Shown here piece by piece: positions 13,030 to 28,000 of a DNA stretch of 64,000 nt. The position numbers and the translations under genes are program-made. The DNA comes from Typha latifolia. Taxonomy: Eukaryota; Streptophyta; Magnoliopsida; Poales; Typhaceae. The number at the start of each line of letters is the position of its first letter. Position 1 is the first letter of the stretch. Location: contig CM034104.1 of NCBI GenBank assembly GCA_019914945.1, positions 11,520,046-11,584,045 on the forward strand, in the 5' to 3' direction. The notes under the pieces are model-generated. The model saw only the letters and a program-made list of their open reading frames with translations, was not told the origin of the DNA and did no database searches.

Positions 13030-13743
13030 ATGTTCACTTTGATGGTTGCACTGTGGGAGCTCATCCTTCTCATGTTGAGCAATCTCTTCTCCAGAACCAC
13101 TGAAGCCAAACCAAGCCAACTGCTGAGGCCAACCATAGCATTTGACACTAGCTATTGCCTCAGCTGGCGGCTCGCCGTCGAGGCGAACAACGCCAAGGGT
13201 TGGCGAACGGTCCCCCCGCAGTGCGTCTTCTACGTCGAGAGCTACATGTTTGGTGGCCAATACAGTAGAGATCTTGACACTGCAATGGAGCAAGTTGGCC
13301 TCTATCTTAATGGTGTTAGTGTAGGTGAGGATGGCATGGATGCTTGGGTGTTGGATGTGGATGATACTTGTCTCTCCAATCTCTTTTACTATCAAGGCAA
13401 GCAGTTTGGGTAATGATCTCATCTACTTAAAGTGATCTTGGTCTTTGTTTTCATTGCATTATTATATATATCATAGTTTGGAGGATTTTGGTTGCAGGGG
13501 AGCTCCATTTGATCCTGTGGCATTCAAGAGCTGGGCAAGTGAAGGGATTTGCCCAGCTATCCCTGCAGTGCTAGGAATGTACAAGAGATTGATACAGCTC
13601 GGTTACAAGGTTTTCCTTCTCACAGGAAGGGATGAAGTGAGTCTGGGCTCAGTAACAACTAGCAATTTGAAGTTCCAGGGCTTTGATGGGTATGAGAGGT
13701 TGATCATGAGGTGATAATTTGTGATCCTTGGAATATTTGTAAA

Positions 13744-13827
<84 letters not shown>

Positions 13828-14435
13828 ATAGATCTTTGCCATCTTTTCCATCTTCACATATATCATATCATTTTTTTTTGGTAGCACATGGAGTTCTTAA
13901 TTATGTAAAACCTCTAAAATTCTTCTTCTCTTAGTTCTTCATCTTCAGAATATCGCATGATTAATTTTAGACATTTTACAGATTATTTTACTCTTACTTT
14001 AAAGAACAAAGAGAGGAAGTTGTTAATGATAAGATAATTATCTAATGTTTTCCATTAACACTTTCAAGGATGTATGATATATTGGATAGCTGAGAATTTA
14101 AAAGTGTCACGAAAATTAAGGAGGTCTATGTTAAAATAACTCTCTTTTAAGACTTATCAGTCTCTGAAATTTGAAACTCATCCATGTTTGCAAACTTATA
14201 ACATCATCCTTTTGTTTCCTAATCTTCTAATACTAGTATATATTGTGAATTTTGCAGAACAGCGATATATAAAGGGCTAAGTGCTACGCTCTTTAAGTCT
14301 GCAATAAGAAAGCAATTGGTTGCAGAAGGATATAGATTGCGCGGGAATATAGGAGATCAATGGAGTGATCTGCAGGGAGACTATGTTGGCGATCGCGTAT
14401 TTAAACTTCCTAATCCAATGTATTTTGTACCTTGA
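13030..14435 (+). CDS. Acid phosphatase, HAD class IIIB (plant acid phosphatase 1/VSP family)
   Basis: Three exons, 13030..13409, 13498..13710 and 14258..14435, splice in frame to 256 aa. A hydrophobic N-terminus (residues 1-26) indicates a secreted or vacuolar phosphomonoesterase. The HAD motifs are complete: motif I DVDDT (about 111-115; first Asp is the nucleophile), motif II LLTGRD, a later conserved Lys region, and the acidic motif IV GDQWSDLQGD. The C-terminus FKLPNPMYFVP is the usual family ending. The early SYCLSWRLAVEANN block and PPQCVFYVESYM are also conserved. Relatives hydrolyse phosphate monoesters at acid pH; VSPs are storage or defence proteins whose nucleophile is often lost, whereas here DxDDT is intact, so activity is expected. 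The loop joining motif II to TAIYKGLS is shorter than in many relatives, which usually carry a GK-rich insert. Confidence 0.93.
13745..13826. repeat. (AT)n microsatellite in acid phosphatase intron 2
   Basis: An almost pure AT tract of about 80 bp lies 35 bases after the second donor site. Length polymorphism is likely. It is one of the longest simple repeats in the window. Confidence 0.97.
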
Positions 14436-15224
14436 TTGCTGTGATCATATGTTATGAATGCGCTAAAGAGATCAAAACGATATTGAAGAAGCTAAGAAAA
14501 AAAGAAGAAGAGATGCATCAATCATAAATCATGGTATGATAATTGTATGGAAAACTCCTTGATTTGTGGCAATTATTCAAATGCTTCTAATTGAAGATTT
14601 TTATTGTTGTATCATGGTATTGTTGTGAGACATTCTGCTTCAGTTCAATATTATATATATATTTTTAGCTAAACAGTGTACCATTAAATATCGATACTGC
14701 TAGGATTAGAATTAGAATGCCCTCATATAACATGAGCTCCTTTAATCAATTGAGCTCTATCACATGCAAATATAAGAGAAATATTTGAGGAGGCATTTTG
14801 TTTCTGTAAGAAATTATCTTATGTTCATATAATAGCCTCAAAATGATCGTTTTTAAATTTGAATTTGAAAGAAATTTTGAATCTATTGTGCTGGTGAAGC
14901 CCTTGATTTGCTATTTTGGGTAGTAATTCAAAACTGAAGAATATCATAAAATAGTTTCCTTATGATTTTTTTTTGAAAAGAAAGTCCATAGAAGATAGTT
15001 TACTTATGAGTTGATTGGCACAATTAGTAGATAAATTAACCTCATATTATTTTTCAAATTTAACAATCATTTATGCTGAAATATTTTTGCCAGTTTCGAT
15101 CTAATTGGCCCTTAGATCATATGACTAAACAAAGGGAATGCTTTTTTTTTCTCTAATTATTTCTCTTTCTTTTATTATAATACTCTATAATTTTATTATT
15201 TTCTAATTAACGCCCATCGGCAAG
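14436..15224. other. 3' flank of acid phosphatase and spacer
   Basis: AT-rich sequence with the probable 3' UTR of the phosphatase in the first 200 bases. I see nothing else that can be supported as a gene. Confidence 0.5.
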
Positions 15225-15600
15225 GATTTTATAGCGAGGCCCCTCAATTTTTTTCTTATAATTTTCATAACATTCTATTATTACTTTTACTAACTATCAC
15301 TAACCATGATCTATGATTTTCATATAACTCTCTACTAAGTAAATTACTAAAATACCCTTAATTTATTTTTAACCTTGACTTTGACCTGCAACAATCAAAC
15401 AGTTTTTAAGCCATACCTCACCTTAGCATATTTAACCAAATAAAAAATCTCTTCTTAAATTTAATCACCAAAGGGTAATTTAGATATTTTAAATTTTATC
15501 TTTAATATTCTAATAACGTATTCCTAGTTGATACTCTTTGATTAGAAACCGTTGGTTTTAGTCACCTCAGGGTGTATTTGAAAATTCTAGAGAAAAAAAG
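15225..15600. repeat. Decayed dispersed repeat, copy 2
   Basis: Second copy of the element seen at 10715-11110, with the shared blocks in the same order. It ends roughly 120 bp before the RPL10 promoter motifs. The boundaries are approximate. Confidence 0.45.
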
Positions 15601-15716
15601 GGATGAGGTTACAAAATCATGGGGTATTGATTGTCAAATAATAAAAATTATAGGGAGTTATTTGAATATTGTCCAAATTCTTTTAATAAATAAAAAATTA
15701 GAAAGAGTCCACAAAG

Positions 15717-15891
15717 GGCCCATTATTTCTTATTTGGGCCGGAATGCGTCACGGCCTACGTCAGCCCATTCGGAGCCGGGTCCATTTAGCTCACATCTCG
15801 CTGGCCATTAACAAGATTTCTAGGGTTTCCGCGGTTAAGATATCGCCTATATAAACGGCACGCTTCTCCGTCTCTCGCCTCTCTAGGGTTT
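15717..15891 (+). promoter_or_regulatory. Ribosomal-protein promoter: site II, TATA, telo-boxes
   Basis: Three TGGGC-type site II elements lie at 15717-15722 (as GGCCCA), 15735-15740 (TGGGCC) and 15764-15768 (as GCCCA). A TATATAAA box is at 15848-15855, and telo-boxes TAGGGTTT are at 15821-15828 and 15884-15891. Site II plus telo-box is the known arrangement of plant ribosomal-protein and other growth-linked promoters, bound by TCP factors and Telo-box/PURα-type factors. The CT-rich sequence after the TATA box resembles a pyrimidine-rich translational leader. Confidence 0.8.
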
Positions 15892-15936
15892 AGTCTTCTC
15901 CGCCGAGGATTCCATCGTTCCACCGCCGCGTCCGCA

Positions 15937-19109
<3,173 letters not shown>

Positions 19110-21880
19110 ATTTTGTTACTTGGAGAATGAAAAATTGTCAGCCTTATGTTGTCTTGGTTTTAATTGCTAGAACATGTTCAAGTTTAATTTCTTGTATCAA
19201 GCAACTCGACTGTCCGCATTTTCTGCTTGTATGCAGTAATCTGTTGCTACCTTTTGCTTTTGTTAGACATTGTTTATCTCATTTCTAAAATCTGAATCTC
19301 ATTCATGGATATTTAATCTTAATATTTCCTTTCACGAATGCTGTAGTGGTTTACCTACTTCATTAGGAAGATTGTATGTGAAAGAAAAGATTTTGAATTG
19401 TTTTCTGGTCTATTGAGAGTACAAGCATGATGAATTTTTTTGGTGAGGTATTATTAGAAAACTCCCATATTTTGACGCATTAATATGGATTACATCATTG
19501 GCAGGGCTTCTAGATTATTTATGTCTATTCATATTGCTTTGTTTATACTGGAAATTCTTATTTGTAGAAGCTCTGTTAAGTGTTCGTAAGCATAGCATTA
19601 CTTTTAAGAATTGAATGGCTCAGTTTCTGAGTGTTTTAAAAAAGAGCAAATCCTGTGTATGTTTGTAAGCATGACATCCCTTTTAGTACATCTTTTTCCT
19701 AAAATTATGTAACTAGTTGAGTTGAGCCAAAACTTGGTGGTTAAATCTATCAGCTACTCTGAAGAATTATCCTTTTCTTAAAAGAACTTCTGTTATTCTC
19801 TCTTGCTTGTTCCATTGCCACACATCCTCTTCTCGCTTTGCATTGCAGCTACTTTTATCCTCAAAGATGTGCATCCTGACAGCTCTTCCCTGGTATAGAT
19901 TGTATCTCATGCAGGTAGATTACAGTGATCATATATAATCATTAGATAGATTACTTGTGCCTACTACTACCCAGTCCGTAGCTCTCGAAACTTTAGAAAA
20001 CATTAGTCTCCAACAAGATTAATGCACAAAATCAATCACCACCAGTTACAGCATAGAACTCCAACAAACAGACAAAACACACCATCAAAGTTCCAAGTGT
20101 TTTACCACCCCCTACAAGATTCTAACAAAATCCAGTAATACTGTCACAAATGTTACACAGTTCCACAGAGATAGGTTCCAGAAATTAACCCAACACCACC
20201 AACGACAAGTATAGCTAACAACCAAGAAAAAAAAAAACATTTGAACCCATAAAATAGCCTCCACAGCTCCATCCTCAGCTCAGATCAACTGGGTTCTCCT
20301 CCCCATCTCCTTGCATGAGCTTCCTGTGGCTTTCTTCACAGCTTCTTCATTGAGCCACAATACTAGTCATCTCATCATGCAATCTGCAGCCTTACAAAGG
20401 AACTCCGGGATAAATCCCATGGTGGTAAAAACATTAACATGTGCAAGTAGTACTTATCCAGCTCAACCCAAAGTGTGACAAGAAAAAGAGGACTGACCAT
20501 AAAAGTAGTTGTTGATGATTTCATTTATATATCTTTTGCTTGTGGTAAAAGAATAATCCACTAACCTTTTTTCCAGTGTTAATGGGACTTTTTGACCATT
20601 GAGTTTGTACTCAGTGGCAAGAATATGATTGCACTGCCAGATTATATGCGGCAATGCTCAGATTATATCTCTAGCAGGATTGATTAATTATGGCCCCACT
20701 TAGCCTACAAATTATATATATATATATATATATATAGAAGAAGGATGAGTAATTAGATAGGAAGTTATAGGTGAGGATTAATCAAAGCTTGTTCCTTTCC
20801 AATATGAGTTTTATATTATGCAGTGATCGTAAGCTTAGCTGCAAATGATAAATTATTAAAGCAAATTAAGGGCAAGATACAATAAATAAATGCAATACTG
20901 TGACATAATATTGGCACATGGTTAACGTTAGGAGTAGTTAATGAGGTTTTGTGATGGCATTTTTAGTTATATCCTTATGCTTGTCTTCTTGCGAGTAGTT
21001 GAGTGTGGACACTAAATCATGTGCCCAAGTAGTTGAGTGTTAAAAAAAATTAAAAAATAGGAAAATAGTTGAGTAGTTACTTGAGTAAATACTATTTAGC
21101 TTACTTGGATTTAGATGTATCTATATAAACTATTAATAGAGTTTGCGATATAATTTATAAAAATTAGCTGATGTAGTTATTGCTTTTAGTACATTTAGTA
21201 AAATAATATTTAATTTGCATAAAAGCTGCCGAGAGTATTGATAATCACTTAATTTATCAAGGATTTATTTGAGACAACAATATGATAATTAAAAGAGACA
21301 ATTGGATTTTGTGTACAAATTTAGAAGGAATTTGGAGCTGTATTTTAATTATATATATACTATATTTAAAACTCTTTTATTTTGGAGCTGAGATATTTTA
21401 ATAATTTAGAAAATTGATTTGAATTAAATAAGTACTAATTATATATTTTAAAAAATTAGATGAATTTAATAGGATTCGAACTCAAGACATTTATTTTATT
21501 TAATTCTATATTTTATATTTCATATCTAATAGCTAATACTACGGTTCGGACTTATCGGATTTGCACGTGTTTTGCTCACCTAGAAAGGAAGACACTTATT
21601 CAGAGATAATACTTTTTTTTTTCTTTTAAATATCTGAGCTAATCGTTTTAATAATATCGAATTATTTTAGAAGGAACTAAAACTATTCTTGCGTCTAAAT
21701 TGGAGATATATTATATAATCTCGTCACTAAAGAGAGAGAGGACAAAAATTTCTCGAATCACCCCTCTACTTTTACTCCATTTATTTTTAACTCCCTTTCC
21801 TCGTCCTCGGCCCTCTCTCTTCTTTCTTTTTGGATATATCCCCACCATAGGTAGGCGATTTCGCGTCCATAATTAGGGGG
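19110..21880. other. Spacer between RPL10 and the RING gene; no gene seen
   Basis: The first 200 bases probably hold the RPL10 3' UTR. The block 19980-20400 is less AT-rich and, on the minus strand, could be transcribed, but I find no ORF with family resemblance. An (AT) tract lies at 20713-20736. The remainder to 21880 is AT-rich. Confidence 0.45.
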
Positions 21881-21887
21881 TTAGGTT

Positions 21888-21895
21888 TAGGGTTT
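21888..21895 (+). promoter_or_regulatory. Telo-box in the leader/promoter of the RING gene
   Basis: TAGGGTTT about 115 bases before the ATG, inside a run of TAGG/GGTTT. This is a common element near transcription starts of plant housekeeping genes. Confidence 0.5.
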
Positions 21896-22009
21896 CCATC
21901 AAATCCAATTCGTTTTCTCGTAGATCGCACCACCTACGTACGAGCTCGTCAATCCGATTCGTTTCTTGGAGGTTTCTCGAGGCTTTCTTTGCGGTTTCGT
22001 CCTCCGAGG

Positions 22010-25000
22010 ATGGATTCCTCCGGAGGAAGCTCCGATCCTTACCGGATTCCCGCCGCCTCTTCCGGCGGCGGGGGAGGGCCTTTGAGGAGGTACGGGATGC
22101 AATTATCGGCGTCTAATTTTATCCAGGCGCCTTTGTCCGCTCTGTTGGAGTACTCCGGAATCTTGCGGCCGAGATCGAGCCATCCGGAGACGGAGAACCT
22201 TGTGAATGGAGGGGGTTTGGCTGTTCCCAGTCGGCTCGATGAATCCGGCGGTGGCAGCGGGGGAGAGGTATCGATAAGGATCATAGGGGTTGGTGATCAA
22301 GAGGGCGTGAGGGCGGGAGCCGGGCAGCCACAAGGGTTGGCGATTGGTCCGGGGAGAGCGGGGAATGCCCCCGTTGAGGTGGGTGCTACGGGCATCGAGA
22401 GGGAGCGGGGAGATGGAGGAAATGAGGGTGGGGTTGGAGAGGTGGCTTCTTCTTCATCTTCTTTGCCGGGATCAATCTCGGATGTCGGTTCACAGACAAC
22501 GGATGGAGAGGCGAATAGCACAGGAGTCAATAGGGATACTTCTTACCAGAGGTATGACATACAGCAGGTTGCGAGATGGATTGAGCAGATATTGCCTTTC
22601 TCCTTGCTCCTATTGGTGGTTTTCATCAGGCAGCATTTGCAAGGTATAATTTCTAGTTGCTTCTCTTACTTAAAATTGGTATGCAAAGCAAGATTATGAT
22701 GGATATAGTAAATAACAAATAAAATATGGAATGCCAAAGCACATCAAGGTCTTCATTTGCTCGCACGTGTCACCATGTTTCAGACCTTATTTTCTTAATT
22801 CAGCATTTCTCTCGCTGATGGTAGCAGGACCAACTTTTTAAGCATGTGAAAGAAAACCATTTCACAGTTCTTTCTAGTTTTTAGTTGTTGTTGTATGCTA
22901 TATCATTTCTAATATACTCATTTGAAGATGCAGTCTCCTAATTCCAGATGATGTATAAGTATTTTTAAGTGGGATAATCACCTATTTCTTTTTCTTTAAG
23001 CTTGTTATTTAGAACAAATGAAGCATCAATGTGCTAATGTAATGTTGCATGCCTAAATTTAAATGAGGCTAATATGCATATATTCAAGTTTCCTTTTTCT
23101 GTATATAAGTTAATCAAACTTGTGGAAGAAGCAGGTTTCTTTGTGACGATTTGGATTGCTGCTGTGATGTTCAAGTCCAATGACATTTTGCGGAAGCAGA
23201 CTGCTTTAAAGGTGTTAGCCATTTCGCTTAAAATTACTATTTGCTTTGTTCATTTGGCACCCTGTTTTCTTCTTGCCTCCCAATTATCATTTTTCTGGTG
23301 TTCTCAACAAATTAGTGGTTTCATGTTAAGAGTGCTGTCTCTGTGCTAGCTTTATTTGTATGATGTTCCATATCAGAAGCTACAATTGATGCAATGTGCA
23401 TGTGGCATGTTAAAAGATAAGACCTATGTTTTCTATATGCTTATTGTTTTGCAGGATTAGGTTGACAATGATAAGAATAGTTTTACCACATTTGAGAATC
23501 TACAATGTGCTTATTTTTCAACTATGGCTTTATTAAAAAATGAAATGATAGAGCTTAATGTACAATGCAAAAAGTTTGTAGGTATCACATTCCCTTTATA
23601 AGGGTTTTGTTTATGTCATATTGCACATTTCTTTTGAAATCAACTCAGGTTAGGTCTTGATAATTGTAATGAAGTTTCTCTTATTCTTTCGAATCAAGAA
23701 TTTTATTAAATCCAATATTTGTCCTTCTCACCCATCTCATAGGTTATCAAAGATTCTTGCATGTTAAAGCTAGAAAAGAATTGTACATTTCATGTTTTAT
23801 TTATCACTGGATGTCTATCTTATTGGCTTCTTTTGGTGGTTAAATTCTGCACTAAATTTCACTAATGTCTTACAGTGTTATTCTTCTTTTCTCTAGATAA
23901 ATTTCTAGATTTCTTCAGCATTACTTGGCCTTGACATCTTTTTTTTGCTGATTTATGCAGGGAGAGAGAAAAATTTCAGTGCTTGTTGGGATTACACTAG
24001 TTTTTGTGATTCATATATTTGGAATATATTGGTGGTACAGGGATGGTGACCTACTCAAACCTCTTGTTATGCTCCCACCAAAAGAAATACCACCATTTTG
24101 GCATGCAATATTTATCATTATGGTGAATGGTACTCCTCTGACTTTTATCTGAATATATAACATCCCCTCTCTACAAAGTTGTTTTTTAAGAAAAAACTCA
24201 CGAATTCACTATAAAAATTTAGAATTTACTTTTTTTAAAGCTGCACATGTAAGTTCTATGACAACTTTGTCAGCATGACTTTCTTAGCTGAAGTTTCATA
24301 GATGAAAGAAAGATGGTTTTAGAAACTGGCTAACTTACATTTATGATTGCACGACATAATTTGCCTCATTGCCTGTATTACACATTTATTAAATGTTCTG
24401 GTTTTTTTTTCATGAAGATTTTGAATATGCTAGACCAACGGATATAGAGAATCCTCCCCTTCTTTTATGCTAGGAATTGAAAGGAGTGAAACAAGAGATA
24501 AAATTTAGTGTATTTGAAAACCAACTTGATCTGATGTGAGATTATCTGTAATAGAATTCTACTAGGATGTTTATTGGAAAGTTTCAACTTTCAAGAGGAG
24601 AAAGATCCACATATCATTCTTTGTCACCTTAGAACATGGATATATTAGGTCCTTAAGAAACTAATATTATAGGTTTTACTAAAGAAAGGAGTATTTAGTA
24701 GTTTAGTTACTTTAGTATATATATAGTTGCAATGATTAGTGTAAGGCCAATAGGGAGACATGCAAATTTTGTATCATGACTGAGTCTCTACCTTTCGTAA
24801 TGCTTAGGGATTGACTAAATAAGCATATTAAAGATAAGGTCCTAAGATGTTATCATTTGCTGATAAAGCCATAGGTGTAGAATGTGTACACATGCCAACT
24901 TGGAATCATGGCGAAGTAGTTCAGAAGTAAAAGATTTTGGAATATCTAGATATAGAGAATTAAGAATCAAACTAGAGCTTTGTCTTAATGGTCAGGAGAG

Positions 25001-28000
25001 GCCCAAAAATGGTTGGTTATTTTGCTTTGACTATGAAAAATTTACAAACCCTAAATCTAGGAGATAACAACCTACTATAGATAGAGATGATTGTTGGGCC
25101 TGACCTGCCCAAGCCTAGCTTGAGCTCGATTTAGGCCTGACCTAACTCTGAGCCCGAGATAGTAGTGGGCGGCATGGGCTAAGCCTTTGCTTGCTCGACG
25201 CAGCCTGAAAGCCCGGCCCGCTATGTCCATTCATGGCTTGGTCCGTTAAGCATACCTATTCCCATATTTTCTTAGTCACACATCAGAGATTTAGTAAACT
25301 AGATATTGATATATAAATATATTTCTATGAAAGATAACTAAAATATTTTCATAGAAACTCATTATTATTGACCCGATAAGATATAATATTTTTTAAATTC
25401 GGCCCATTATGCTAGACCCATTACGCTCGACCTATATCCAATGGGCTAGTGGGCAGTAAGGGGCTACAGTATTTTAGCCTGGCCCGAACCAAGTGATTGG
25501 TGGGTTAGGTCGTGAACAAATATTTAATCCCGGTCTGCCCGTAAAGCTCAGCTTGACTCTCACATCTAACCATGGATACTCAAAGATATGAAAATATTCA
25601 AAAATAAAAAAGCAATGCAAAGATATATGATCTGTAAAACTTACGGGTAAAAATCACGGACGCTTTTCTTAGGATCAAATCAATCATTAAACAATGTAGC
25701 AATTACAAGAACCATTTATAGACCATCGCTTGAATCTCATAGTTATATCTAAAGATTTCTTGATCACTAAAACCGATGATTAATTGTTTCTCGTAGTTGA
25801 TCAACCGATCTCAGTGGCCTTCGAGATTAGACGTTCTACCTCAGTGACCATTGATACAATAACTCACTCCAAGAAAGAACACATCAATGTCGATCAAAGA
25901 TTTCTAATGAAACAAGACTATAATATTCTCTGGTCACAATGAAAACTCACAAAGACTCTTTAATCTAACAAGTACCCAATTTCATGACAAAAACCTATAG
26001 TCTTGCAATCCTTATTGAGCATGATATAGAATACTCTTTTTTGTTGCAAACTTTATGTCAACCTATCCTTCTAGCAACTTGATGGCTAAGAAATTTCCAC
26101 AAAGACTCTTGTAGGCTTCAAACGTATTCTTAGGTTGAACCACGACGTAGGCTTTCTTTGCATTATATAGGTGAAGCAAAAAGACTAAAAAATAAATCAG
26201 AATCGAATCTAGAAAAGGCTAACCCTGGCTTGGGCGTTCGAATGCCCGATGGGTTGTTTGAGGTTTGAACGCACAAATGCTATCTTTTCTTGTTGCTTAT
26301 TTTGTCATGAAGTCGTTCCAACACTTGTATAATGATCTTTATGTTGTTCGAAATGTCATGAAAATGTTGAATGCCCGACCATGATCCAGGTGCCGTTGAA
26401 AATGTCATGAAAACGTTTGAGCACTTAAAAAATAGACTTGTACCACTGAAAATGTCATGAAACTGTTCCAATAGTCTATGTGCTTAATACTTGGAATGCT
26501 TTAAAGATGTCTTTATAAGCACTTGAACCATTGGAAGGGCATTTGAATAGTTTTATGGTGTTCTCAATAATACAACTCTTTTTTAAGTGTTGGAATGTTT
26601 TCATAAATTTTCAACCATATCTGTGGTTGGGCATTTGAACTTTTTCACAATATTTTCAACCGTATAAAGGTCATTATATAAGTGTTGGAAAGACTTTATG
26701 ACAAAACAAGCAGCAAGAGAAGAAATCCTCGTTTGTTCAAACGGCTCATCGGGCATTTGAATGCCCAAGCTGGGGTTAGCTTTTTCTAGATCTGATTCTG
26801 ATTAGTTTTTGAGTCTTTTTGCTTCACTTATGTAATACAAAAAACTCTAGGTCGTGGTTCAACCTGAGAAAATACATTTGAAGTCCTAGAAGAGTCTTTG
26901 TGGATTTTTCTTTGTGATCAAGTTGCTAGAAGGATAATATAATGGAAATTTATTCAGAGTTGAGAAAGGTGGTGAAGTGGAGAAGAGCAGTTCTCTTTTA
27001 TGATTGAATACCTTCTAATTAAACAAAATCTTATAAAAAAGTTATGAACTAGCAATACTTTATGATGTTGAAATGTCAGGCTGATAGGGAAATAGTTGGG
27101 AATCTTGAGATGGTTTTGTAGTGCCACTAGATAAAATAGAAGAAAATGGTGACACTAATGCTAAGCTAGGTTAGCACCAGTTGCATATAAGATGTGGGTA
27201 GATCATAGACTTTTGTACAGTACTACACCAGTTGCATATAAGATGTGAGAAGATCATCTGATTTGTACAGTACTACAATTAATTGCGACAGATACCTTTA
27301 TTTTAGGAGTGAAAATCACGTAGAGTTAGCACCTCTTGGCCGCCAAATGTGTCTGTAAATACATATAAGGTGCAATATGAGCACAAAATAAATCTTTTGC
27401 TCGGATGATCTTAATTTTGGACAAACACTAAAGGGTGCCTTTGGTAGGAGATAATCAGGTTTGTGCTGAATGGTATAAGCCTACGAGGCAGAATGCCTGA
27501 GATGTTACAGATGAAAAAAAATTGAGTATGTTTTGTTTTCGTTCTTCTTATCTGCCATCTATCTATTTGTCTTGGTTGGTCTAATTATATTCTCATGTTA
27601 CAAGACAGAATGATCCTTGAATTCTCCTAGCTCACGAATATACAGCATTTATCACATGTAACGGAATCATTTTCATCCATAAAATGTAAACTTGTTTCAT
27701 GATGTCTAAACTGAGTCTTTCAGATACTTCATAGGATGTAAGACTCATTCTGGTGTAAATATACTAGAAGCATATGCACTATGTCTCCTCTAGCATTTCT
27801 TATATTATGCATTTGATTTATGATGTTATTCTTGTGTTCTCCGAATTACTTGTTGGTAAAAGACTAAAGGTATGTATTCAGTAACCATCTGCATTAGCAT
27901 GCATTTTAATTGATTTTTTTTCTCTCTAATTTATATTGATCCAACCGTATGTCTATTATTTTAGAACTATTTTCTTTTTAATTACGAATCACAATGGTTC

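Noticed and set aside
21465..21490. GGATTCGAACTC, resembling a tRNA T-loop (B box)
   Set aside because: No matching acceptor stem, anticodon arm or A box at the right distance on either strand.
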